NCBI GenBank assembly: GCA_016794985.1
Contig: JAEUIQ010000069.1
Location: forward strand, 1-64,000
DNA length: 64,000 bases
Reading direction: 5' to 3'
DNA from: Planctomycetaceae bacterium
Lineage (GTDB): Bacteria; Planctomycetota; Planctomycetia; Pirellulales; Pirellulaceae
Part shown: piece after piece, positions 1 to 7,506 of the stretch
Layout: every line of letters starts with the position of its first letter
Numbering within the stretch: the first letter of the stretch is position 1
Position numbers and translations under genes: made by a program
Notes under the pieces: generated by a model
Told to the model about the DNA's origin: nothing
The model's database searches: none
Seen by the model: the letters and a program-made list of their open reading frames with translations, nothing else

Positions 1-136
<136 letters not shown>

Positions 137-238
137 CCAAGGTCTGCTTCCTTCGGGACAGATCGAATAGGTGGGGTTATCATCTTGGATCGTCGTGAGA
201 ACGATTGTCCGGTTAAATCTAACACTGATTATATAAGA

Positions 239-272
239 AGCTCGCTGCGGCATTGTCGCAGCGAGCTTTTTT
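239..272 (+). terminator. Rho-independent terminator of the 16S rRNA gene
   Basis: A perfect 11-bp stem (AGCTCGCTGCG at 239-249 with CGCAGCGAGCT at 257-267) around a 7-base loop is followed by a T run ending at 272. This GC-rich hairpin with U tract is a strong intrinsic terminator placed about 110 bases after the 16S end, so the rRNA transcript probably stops here. Confidence 0.9.
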
Positions 273-570
273 CGTGGCACCTACCGAGGTTTCTTCGCTT
301 CTTTTCCGCAGCCGCTTCCGACGAGCACGCCCGCAGAGCTTTCCTCCCGGTTGCCGACAGGGGCTAAAGCGATCCAAACTGTGCGCTCGGAATGGAGGTT
401 CTTGGTGCTTCAAATTGCTTCGAACTACTTCGAGGCTTCCGTTTGCGTTGGTTGTGCGGTTTGCAAGGCTTTGTCCATTCCCGACCAGCAGAAAATTTGG
501 TGTAGAGGATACCCCGCGGTGAGTGTACTGAGCTATCCAAATGGGGCGTCTGTTCTGCTGGGAGTCTTCG
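273..570. other. Intergenic region between the rRNA terminator and the thioredoxin gene
   Basis: I see no gene, tRNA or clear repeat here. Short open frames in this stretch have no recognisable motif. It must hold the promoter of the downstream thioredoxin gene, but I could not find a convincing -35/-10 pair. A Shine-Dalgarno-like GGGAG lies at 560-564, 6 bases before the chosen start at 571. Confidence 0.4.
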
Positions 571-1005
571 ATGCATCCTTTTAACTGGTTTTGTCTTTAT
601 GCGGGGTTTGCCACAGTCGTTGGTTTCGTGACCTTTTTGGTGATGTCCGGTGGCTCGGCCTTGCCTGAAGGCCCGGACGCAAACGGATTGCCGTCGGTGT
701 CCGCTGCTCCGGCTGAAATCAGTGCAGGTTCGGCTTCCACAACTATTCCCGTTCTGGTGAAATTCGGTGCTACGTGGTGTGGGCCATGTCGGGAGATTGA
801 TGCAGAGCTAAAGAAACTGGAGGACTCCTATCGCCAACAAATCAAGGTAGTGCAGATTGACGTTGATGAACGACCGGATTTGGTTGAAAAGGCCGGTATC
901 GAGCAAATCCCTCATTTGTTCCTGTACGTGGATGGCAAACACGTCAAGCAACACCAAGGCGTGCTAACCAAATCTGAGTTAGCGGTGTGGGCAGGGTTGA
1001 AGTAA
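571..1005 (+). CDS. Membrane-anchored thioredoxin-like protein
   Basis: A 144-residue protein with an N-terminal hydrophobic segment (about residues 8-27), a short Ala/Ser-rich linker and a thioredoxin domain. The active site is the canonical WCGPC (Cys70, Cys73), and the 'QIPHLFLY' segment supplies the cis-proline loop. It probably faces the periplasm and acts in disulfide exchange; whether it is a reductant or an oxidant cannot be told. The ATG at 571 is preferred over an in-frame ATG at 541 because GGGAG stands 6 bases upstream and the hydrophobic anchor then sits near the N-terminus. It is a single gene, convergent with the kinase-like gene downstream. Confidence 0.85.
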   Translation: MHPFNWFCLYAGFATVVGFVTFLVMSGGSALPEGPDANGLPSVSAAPAEISAGSASTTIPVLVKFGATWCGPCREIDAELKKLEDSYRQQIKVVQIDVDERPDLVEKAGIEQIPHLFLYVDGKHVKQHQGVLTKSELAVWAGLK

Positions 1006-1085
1006 CGCTCGTCCCCGGTAAGTGTTGCGATTCCGTGCGAAATCTGGTCAAGATCGCGACTTTGTTTTGAAGTTTTGCCGAACGA

Positions 1086-2708
1086 CTAGTCGTTTGCAAA
1101 GGTTGGCCACGGAGCGATGGACTTGATTTCCGGATACTCCAAAGCCAAGTCTTCCAGCCATTCGTCATATTCTGTCTCGGCCCCCAACACTTTGTGCGCC
1201 TCGATTGCTAATTGAGCGGCAACCGCGCGATCAGCGCGCGTCAACGCCAGTTGCTGTCGAACCTGTTCGGCATAAGGGCGCTTGCATCGCATTACTTGTC
1301 GTTCCGCTTCGCGAAACAAAAAATCTATGTCAATTGTATCCGTGGTTCGTTCTGACAATACGGAATAGTAGCCTTCAATCGCGGCATAGTAATTCTCATT
1401 CTCGGCCAACTGAAAGGCCTTGATAAAACGCCGAGTAAGTTCGTCGGAATTTCCCGGGCGTCCGATTTCGGCCAGCCGCAGAAGGCGTCGCGTTTCGAGT
1501 TCCTGAACCAAATCTACCGCCGCGGGGATTTCGATTGCCGTCGGGGAGCGATCAATCATCGTCTTGAGTTGGTCGATCGTTGTGCCCAGTTCCAGCAGGG
1601 AGGGTTGGTCTTTGGCTAAGACTTGATGTGCCAAAGAAATTCGGCTGGACAATGTTGGAGTGAGGCTGACCACGGTCGCTAAGAGAATCGCGACACTCAC
1701 GATTAGCCCCAGTATCAGCCCAGCGATTTGAACCCCAAACGGGATCGAGAGTGAAAGTTCCCAACTTTTGGTTGGGCGGGGAGGCTCCGCGAATTGTCCC
1801 AGCAATTCACGAGCTTCTCGTTTGTCGACTCCGGCATTCAGCGGGTTGAATCCAGCAGCCATTTGGGCAACCGCCGAGATTTTATTCGCCTCGACTTTTT
1901 GAATTTCACGGAGTGCCATGAGGGCTGCTGCGGCCGACGGGTAACGAACGCGCGGGTCCGGATTTGTTAAGTTCATGAGCACCTGATCTAACCAGGTTGG
2001 TACCTCGACAATCGTTAGGCTCACCGCTTGGCAGACCTCTGTTTGTTTTCTGGCGGTCATTTGTTTGAGCGATTCCGGTGGAAACGGCAGTTGACCTGTG
2101 ACCAATTCGTAGATGATGACTCCCAAAGCGTAAAGATCCGCTTGGGGAGAGACGCCCTTACCAAGGAGTTGTTCCGGTGCCAGGTAGGCAGCGACTTCCA
2201 ATTCCGCTCGTTTTTGGGCATCCCAGCGGCGACGACGGATCCGATTCAATCGCAAATCGGAGACTTTTACTTTTCCGTTGACGATGAGGATCTTTTCGGG
2301 GGTGAGTTTCCCGTGTGTCAAGCCTTTGCTATGCAAATAGCCCAAGACTTCGGCAATCTCAATCGCGAATTGGACGGCCACGTCCCATTCCAAGCGGCCG
2401 CGCCGCGCGAGAATGGACGACAGCGACTCTCCTTCGACCATTTCCATTTCTAAATAGATTTGATCGTGCGAAACCCCACCGCCAAGCATTTGGACCAAAC
2501 CGGGATGTCGGAGGCGACTTAGAAAGCGAACTTCTTTGTGAATTCGGTGCAGGGCTTCATCACGCGTCAAATGGGGAGGGACCGCAATGAGTTTGATGGC
2601 AGAGACGCGTTGCTGCTCCAAGTGTCGCGCGGCGTAGACGCGTTGCCGCTTGCTGCCCAGTCGCTTGAGAAGTTGGAACGGGCCTACTTGTTCTGAATCC
2701 ACGCGCAT
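1086..2708 (-). CDS. Membrane-anchored Ser/Thr pseudokinase
   Basis: 540 residues with a bacterial Hanks-type kinase fold at about 10-270, a membrane segment at about 322-350 and a 190-residue C-terminal helical region. Retained features are the beta-3 lysine (Lys39 in 'SAIK'), the alpha-C Glu59, the 'APE' at 177-179 and the 'DLYALGVIIYEL' segment. Lost features are the glycine loop (LGSKRQRV, only one Gly), the HRD motif (His132-Gly133-Lys134), the catalytic-loop Lys and Asn (Thr136, Lys139), and DFG (Asp151-Leu152-Arg153). By family knowledge, loss of the catalytic Asp and loop Asn should abolish phosphotransfer, so I read it as a pseudokinase, perhaps a scaffold or a nucleotide sensor. It is transcribed alone, divergent from the GNAT-like gene. 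An upstream start is unlikely because ATG at 2708 leads straight into the kinase N-lobe. Confidence 0.88.
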   Translation of the reverse strand: MRVDSEQVGPFQLLKRLGSKRQRVYAARHLEQQRVSAIKLIAVPPHLTRDEALHRIHKEVRFLSRLRHPGLVQMLGGGVSHDQIYLEMEMVEGESLSSILARRGRLEWDVAVQFAIEIAEVLGYLHSKGLTHGKLTPEKILIVNGKVKVSDLRLNRIRRRRWDAQKRAELEVAAYLAPEQLLGKGVSPQADLYALGVIIYELVTGQLPFPPESLKQMTARKQTEVCQAVSLTIVEVPTWLDQVLMNLTNPDPRVRYPSAAAALMALREIQKVEANKISAVAQMAAGFNPLNAGVDKREARELLGQFAEPPRPTKSWELSLSIPFGVQIAGLILGLIVSVAILLATVVSLTPTLSSRISLAHQVLAKDQPSLLELGTTIDQLKTMIDRSPTAIEIPAAVDLVQELETRRLLRLAEIGRPGNSDELTRRFIKAFQLAENENYYAAIEGYYSVLSERTTDTIDIDFLFREAERQVMRCKRPYAEQVRQQLALTRADRAVAAQLAIEAHKVLGAETEYDEWLEDLALEYPEIKSIAPWPTFAND

Positions 2709-3034
2709 ACCTAATCACTGTGCTGGATGTTCGAGTTCCCGTCTTACGGGTCATTCTACCTAGGACGAAGACGGGAAGTAAGAGTGAATCGTCGCGAGAA
2801 TCTTGAATTACGGACCTTACTTTTTCGTTCCTCCAGAAGGCATTGGCAAGGCAACGACGTTTGGAACTGTCGTATTAACCATAGGAATGCGATGGCCCAA
2901 CGCGGCCAAAGTCAGCTAAGAAATTTGCCGAATCTCAGGCTTCTTGGTGGCCTTTCGGGGTGAGGCAACGATTTGTTAGGATGGCGATTCCCTTCCACTT
3001 TGACGGGTCCTTCAATCCGAAAGGGTGTCATTCG
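2709..3034. other. Divergent intergenic region
   Basis: These 326 bases separate the minus-strand pseudokinase from the plus-strand GNAT-like gene and should hold both promoters. I found no convincing promoter pair, RNA gene or repeat. An AAGGG at 3021-3025 serves as the ribosome site for the gene starting at 3035. Confidence 0.35.
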
Positions 3035-4198
3035 ATGACGTCAGCGTCCGTCGCGATCGGTCGGGCGACACCAGAATCTGTTGTCGTTCAGCCCGTAGCC
3101 ACAAAAGCCCAACAAAATCAGTTTGTCCGGTTTCCGTTCAAGCTCTATGCCCAGGATCCTTGCTGGGTGCCTCCCTTGGAGCAAAATCTTCGCGAATTGT
3201 TGGGGTTTGCCAAACATCCGTTTGCGGCCATGAACCCGATCCAGACGTTTCTGGCTTATCAAAATGGTGAAGTCGTTGGTCGAATCGCCGGCATCGTCGA
3301 TAATGGCTTCAATCGCCGGTACAACGACTCGAAAGTGATGTTTGGGTTCTTCGAATCCATTCCGGATCAGACCGTGGCCAATGCTTTGTTCGCAGCCGTT
3401 CAGCGATGGGGGGCCGAGCAAGGCATGACATCGATGCGGGGGCCCCTCAATCCATCCTTGAATCACGAGACAGGGCTGTTGGTCGACGGTTTCGACAAAT
3501 CACCGACCTTCATGATGACGTATAACCCGCGTTACTACGAGCAATTGGTTACAGGATTCGGGTTCGAAAAGGTCCAGGACTTGTACGCGTTTTGGGGGCA
3601 TGTGGACATGCTGAAGACCTTGGATTCCAAAATGAAATTTGTCGTTGACGAAGCTCAGCGGCGCTTTAATGTTCATGTGAGGCCAATCGACAAGCGATAT
3701 TTTGCCCGCGACGTTGCAATGTTCATGGACATCTACAACAAATCCCTTCCGGGAACGTGGGGTTTTGTACCGATGACCGATGCCGAGCTAAAACATGCGG
3801 CAACCGGACTCAAGCACTTGATCGTTCCAGAACTGTCCAGCATTGCTGAGATCGATGGCAAGGCGGTCGGGGTCGTCTTTGCTTTGCCTGACTACAATCC
3901 AAGGATTCGAGCGATTCGCGGGAAGTTGTACCCTTTCGGCTTCATTCGCCTGCTGTGGAATCGGCAAGCCATCAAGAAAGTTCGCATGATCAGTACGAAC
4001 GTCTTGCCGGAGTATCAAAAATGGGGTTTGGGCCTCGTGTTGTTGAATCACTTGATTCCGACGATTCACAAGTGGGGGGTTCAGGAAGCTGAGTTTTCTT
4101 GGGTTTTGGAGTCCAATCATCTGTCGCGAGCGACTCTGGAACGCGGCGGAGCGATCCGCGAGAAGACCTACCGAATCTATGATCTTATTTTTCGCTAA
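3035..4198 (+). CDS. GNAT-superfamily acetyltransferase-like protein (YghO-like)
   Basis: A 387-residue cytosolic protein resembling the two-lobed GNAT-like family that includes E. coli YghO. Recognisable family features are the N-terminal 'FPFKLY...WVPPL' segment (about residues 34-54), the central 'MRGPLNPS...ETGLLVDGF' region and the 'ISTNVLPEYQKWGLGLVLL' acetyl-CoA-type motif near residues 320-338. The substrate is unknown. ATG at 3035 is chosen over an in-frame GTG at 2960 because AAGGG lies 9 bases upstream and the conserved N-terminus starts soon after. The next gene begins 28 bases downstream on the same strand, which suggests co-transcription. Confidence 0.75.
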   Translation: MTSASVAIGRATPESVVVQPVATKAQQNQFVRFPFKLYAQDPCWVPPLEQNLRELLGFAKHPFAAMNPIQTFLAYQNGEVVGRIAGIVDNGFNRRYNDSKVMFGFFESIPDQTVANALFAAVQRWGAEQGMTSMRGPLNPSLNHETGLLVDGFDKSPTFMMTYNPRYYEQLVTGFGFEKVQDLYAFWGHVDMLKTLDSKMKFVVDEAQRRFNVHVRPIDKRYFARDVAMFMDIYNKSLPGTWGFVPMTDAELKHAATGLKHLIVPELSSIAEIDGKAVGVVFALPDYNPRIRAIRGKLYPFGFIRLLWNRQAIKKVRMISTNVLPEYQKWGLGLVLLNHLIPTIHKWGVQEAEFSWVLESNHLSRATLERGGAIREKTYRIYDLIFR

Positions 4199-4226
4199 TT
4201 ACTCGCTTTGAAACGTCTGATTTGAT

Positions 4227-5483
4227 ATGCGGCAAACATCGGAGATTGTCATTACAGGAATGGGCGTGGTGTCCCCGATAGGGATCGGCACGCGGGCCGT
4301 TTGGGAATCATTGCTGGCCAATCGTAGTGGCGTTCGGTTCCGTCCAGGAATGGAGCAGGTTCAAGAACCATGGGCGATGGCTGGGTCTGTCGAAGACTTT
4401 GACGGCAAGGCTCATATCGCGAAGAAAAGCTTGAAAGTCATGTGTCGTGAAATCCAGATGGGATTTGCGGCGGCTGCAATGGCGATCGAAGATGCCAAGC
4501 TCTCTCCTGGCCTTGTGGCTCCTCCGCGGATAGCGACCGTCTTTGCTAGTGAAGCCTTTTATGCCAATCCGGCAGATTTGGTGCCTGCATTTCGGCAATG
4601 CATCACATTGGGTAATGACGTGTCGTCTTGGGGACAAGTGGCTCCCAGAGAAATCGAGCCGCTTTGGATGTTGAAGTATTTGCCCAACATGGCCGCGAGC
4701 CATATTTCTATACTCTTGGATGCTCAAGGCCCCAGCAACACCGTCGTTTTGGGTGACAACAGTAGCCTTCCGGCCATGATCGAAGGAATCGAATTGTTGC
4801 AGCGCGGCTGGGCGGACGTGGTGGTGGTTGGTGCCACCAGTTCTCAGTTGAATCCAACAGCGACGGTCTATCGGGATCGACTTCGGATGGCGAATTGGAC
4901 GAGTGATCCGACCCTCGCGGTTCGACCATTTGAGGCGAATCGAGGCGGAACGGTATTTGGCGAGGGGGCGGCGGCGTTTATTGTCGAAACCCTGGCCAGC
5001 GCCCAAGCCCGGGGCGCTCCAATCTTGGCTCGGGTTTTGGGGTCAAATCGGGCGTGGGGCAAGCCTGAGCAATCCAGTGCGCGTTTGGCGAGATCGGTTC
5101 AAGATACCCTGGAGCGATCGGGTGTTTGTGCGGATGAGGTGGGGCACATCAATGCGAATGGAACCGGGGTGCTTGCCGAAGATCGGCTCGAGGCCCAGGG
5201 GCTGGCTTCTGTTTTGCCCTACTGTCCGGTCTTTGCCGCAAAAAGCTATTTCGGATTGCTTGGTCCGGCGACCGGAGCGGTCGAACTGGTTTGCTCTTTG
5301 CTTGCCATTCGGCAGGGGATTCTGCCTGCGACCTTGAATTATGAGACTCCGGATCCGGATTGCCCGGTAAGGGTCGCCGCTGTGAACAGTCCCTTGGGAT
5401 CGACGTTAGCTTTGGTCACCAACCAAGCTCCTGCTGGGCAAATCGCGACGCTATTGATCGAGGGGGCAACGACGTCAGAATGA
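4227..5483 (+). CDS. Beta-ketoacyl-synthase-fold protein lacking the catalytic triad
   Basis: 418 residues with a thiolase/KAS-II fold: the start 'IVITGMGVVSPIG' (residues 7-19), the 'PFEANRGGTVFGEGAAAFIVE' region (about 234-254) and the 'GAVELVCSLLAIRQGILPATLNYE' segment. The nucleophilic Cys of the 'TACTT' motif is Asp177 here (GPSNTVVLGDNSS), the first catalytic His is Asn311 (INANGTG, usually NAHGT) and the second is Leu344 (KSYFGLLG, usually KS..GH). Lys339 is kept. Without these residues the condensing reaction is unlikely. A role like the chain-length factor of type II polyketide synthases, as a partner of an active KAS, is possible, but none is nearby. It probably shares a transcript with the GNAT-like gene 28 bases upstream. 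Confidence 0.87.
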   Translation: MRQTSEIVITGMGVVSPIGIGTRAVWESLLANRSGVRFRPGMEQVQEPWAMAGSVEDFDGKAHIAKKSLKVMCREIQMGFAAAAMAIEDAKLSPGLVAPPRIATVFASEAFYANPADLVPAFRQCITLGNDVSSWGQVAPREIEPLWMLKYLPNMAASHISILLDAQGPSNTVVLGDNSSLPAMIEGIELLQRGWADVVVVGATSSQLNPTATVYRDRLRMANWTSDPTLAVRPFEANRGGTVFGEGAAAFIVETLASAQARGAPILARVLGSNRAWGKPEQSSARLARSVQDTLERSGVCADEVGHINANGTGVLAEDRLEAQGLASVLPYCPVFAAKSYFGLLGPATGAVELVCSLLAIRQGILPATLNYETPDPDCPVRVAAVNSPLGSTLALVTNQAPAGQIATLLIEGATTSE

Positions 5484-5581
5484 TTGGGGCCGGGCTTGTT
5501 CAGGCACGCCACTGACGATTGGCGATAGAGTTCTTTCCTGGTGTCAGATTGTTTGCCGACGCGCGAAACAGCTTGTGACGG

Positions 5582-5604
5582 AGGAAGGCTAATTCTTCCT
5601 TTTT
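5582..5604 (+). terminator. Possible Rho-independent terminator after the KAS-like gene
   Basis: A 6-bp stem (AGGAAG at 5582-5587 with CTTCCT at 5595-5600) with a 7-base loop is followed by a T tract. It lies 99 bases after the KAS-like stop codon. The stem is short, so this is a weak call. Confidence 0.4.
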
Positions 5605-5768
5605 ATGGGAAAGTCGTTACCGTTCTTGCGGGTAGTCGATAGGCTAGGACTCAAGTAGAGTAGAATTCGCTCCGCCGCGATTTTCGGGGCGGTATTTTGC
5701 AGCGAGTGCGCCCTACCGGATGGCGCGATTCGTCCCGAAGCCGGTGAAATTGATGCGAGGAGAAACGA

Positions 5769-7025
5769 TTGAACACGTTGCGTTTGCTCGGCGGATTCGT
5801 AATCGTAGGGCTTTTCGCGGGATGGAGTTGGCTTTCCGAATCTCGAGAGTTCTTGGCCGAGTCGCAGTTGACTTTGATCAGCCGGATGGAACTTCAAGAT
5901 GAGCCGAATCCACCTGCCGTAGACGATCAATACGTGCGCGATGAACTACGGTACGCTGGACTGACGGCAGAAGAGTTGCGTGTCGAGCTTGAGAAGAAGC
6001 TTTCGGAATGGCGGCATCAATACGCCCGCATCGGTCAGGCGGTCATGCAGTTCCACTCGCAAAAGGAAGAGGAGGCCCCGCGCTGGGCTGCCCAATTTCG
6101 TGAAGCCAAGAAAAAAGGTGAGCAGGCCCGCAAGGCCGCAGGGCACGTCGCGATACATCTGCTTGAGAAGTCAACGGGTACACCTGACAAAGATTTGGCG
6201 GACTTGGCGTACAACTCGCTGGATTCCTACTTTGTATTCAAAGAGTATCGCAAAGCGTATCGTATTTCGAAGGCTTTGGTGGCAAGTGGGCATCAACGTG
6301 CGTTTCTCTTGCCGTTGTACGGCTATGCTGCCTATTGCGTGAACGAGTATTCCGAGGCACGCTCCGTATTCAGCGAAGCGAAAATCTTGGGTGAATCCTT
6401 GACGCAGGAGCAAGAAGCCGCCTTTGAACTGTCCAAGTTTATGGCCGACCGAATGGAAGCGGAAAAGGTTGCACTGCAAGCCGACGAGTCCGCTAACTTG
6501 CCAAGAATTGAATTTCAAACTACCAAGGGGAATATTGTCGTCGAGTTGTTTGAAGATCAAGCTCCCAACACTGTCAACAATGTGGTCTCATTGGTTGAGC
6601 AAGGATTCTTCAAGAACCATCAGTTCTACGAAATCAATGACAGCATGGCGGTGACGGGTTCGCCGACAAATGATCCAACGGGACAAGCTGGGTATTGGAT
6701 CAAAAGCGAACATGATCGACCCGATCGGCGTCCGCATCTAAGGGGCTATTTGACGATGCTTGTCGATTTGCAATCCGAATTGGCCAGCAGTCAGTTTGCC
6801 TTCGTCACGCGTCCAAGGCCGGACCTGGATCAACAACTCAACACCGTTTTTGGCCGAATCATTGAAGGCGATGTCATTTTGGACAACCTGGAACGAGCAG
6901 GAACGGATTGGGAGAAGATGATTCAAGCGCAAGACAGTATGATCGGCCAACCGGACCGGATTCTCTCCGCGCGAGTCGTACGCAAGCGGGATCGAGATTA
7001 CGTTCCCACCACCGAAGCCCGCTAA
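5769..7025 (+). CDS. Secreted or anchored cyclophilin-like protein with altered active site
   Basis: 418 residues: an N-terminal hydrophobic segment (about 5-22), a helical, TPR-like region to about residue 240, and a cyclophilin-type domain from 'LPRIEFQTTKGNIVVELFEDQAPNTV' to near residue 385. Cyclophilin landmarks 'SSQFAFV' and 'NTVFGRIIEG' are kept. The FHR motif with the catalytic arginine reads Phe-Tyr-Glu, and the Gln of 'MIQGG' is Thr, so prolyl isomerase activity is doubtful. The TTG start is favoured because GAGGAG at 5757-5762 stands 6 bases upstream and the hydrophobic segment follows at once. The Nudix-like gene begins 10 bases downstream, so the two are probably co-transcribed. 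Confidence 0.82.
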   Translation: MNTLRLLGGFVIVGLFAGWSWLSESREFLAESQLTLISRMELQDEPNPPAVDDQYVRDELRYAGLTAEELRVELEKKLSEWRHQYARIGQAVMQFHSQKEEEAPRWAAQFREAKKKGEQARKAAGHVAIHLLEKSTGTPDKDLADLAYNSLDSYFVFKEYRKAYRISKALVASGHQRAFLLPLYGYAAYCVNEYSEARSVFSEAKILGESLTQEQEAAFELSKFMADRMEAEKVALQADESANLPRIEFQTTKGNIVVELFEDQAPNTVNNVVSLVEQGFFKNHQFYEINDSMAVTGSPTNDPTGQAGYWIKSEHDRPDRRPHLRGYLTMLVDLQSELASSQFAFVTRPRPDLDQQLNTVFGRIIEGDVILDNLERAGTDWEKMIQAQDSMIGQPDRILSARVVRKRDRDYVPTTEAR

Positions 7026-7035
7026 AGGAGTTCAG

Positions 7036-7491
7036 ATGCAAACGATCGAACTTGGGTTGGCTTTGATTCGCCAGCGAGCCAGCGAGGGCTCTATGTGGTT
7101 GACCCAGGCGAGCAAAAACCAACCGATGCTGAGCTTTGTGTCCGGAAGTCGATTGGAAGGTGAATCATTTCGCGAAACCATCAGTCGTGAAGTTGCGTGG
7201 CAATTGGACTTGGAACGAAATCGCGAATTCCTCGTTGCCAACATGGCTCAAATCGATTTGGAATTTGAAGGGGCCATTCCGGGCCAACCAGACTTGACCA
7301 GGTTGCATGTGGCATTTTATTCCGTTGATTTGTATCGAAGTGCGGCTCGTCAACGAATCGCGAAACGCGATGATTTGGTCTGGGTTCCATCGAGTGTGCT
7401 GTGCGAAGCCGAACGGTTTAGCGGTTGGTTGATCAATCCGTTTCACCAGTCTCTGATTCATCGCAGTAAAGTGATCGAGAGTTGGTATTGA
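7036..7491 (+). CDS. Nudix-fold protein with incomplete Nudix box
   Basis: 151 residues. The Nudix box G-x5-E-x7-REUxEExGU is visible as 'GSRLEGESFRETISREVAWQ', but the EE pair that binds the catalytic metal is Trp-Gln and the final Gly is Asp. The protein may bind a nucleotide-like ligand without hydrolysing it, or may use other residues. AAAGGAG at 7024-7030 gives a strong ribosome site 5 bases before ATG. It sits between the cyclophilin-like gene and the metalloprotease, with 10 and 15 bases of spacing, so the three appear to form an operon. Confidence 0.7.
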   Translation: MQTIELGLALIRQRASEGSMWLTQASKNQPMLSFVSGSRLEGESFRETISREVAWQLDLERNREFLVANMAQIDLEFEGAIPGQPDLTRLHVAFYSVDLYRSAARQRIAKRDDLVWVPSSVLCEAERFSGWLINPFHQSLIHRSKVIESWY

Positions 7492-7506
7492 CCAAGGAGT
7501 GCGGTC

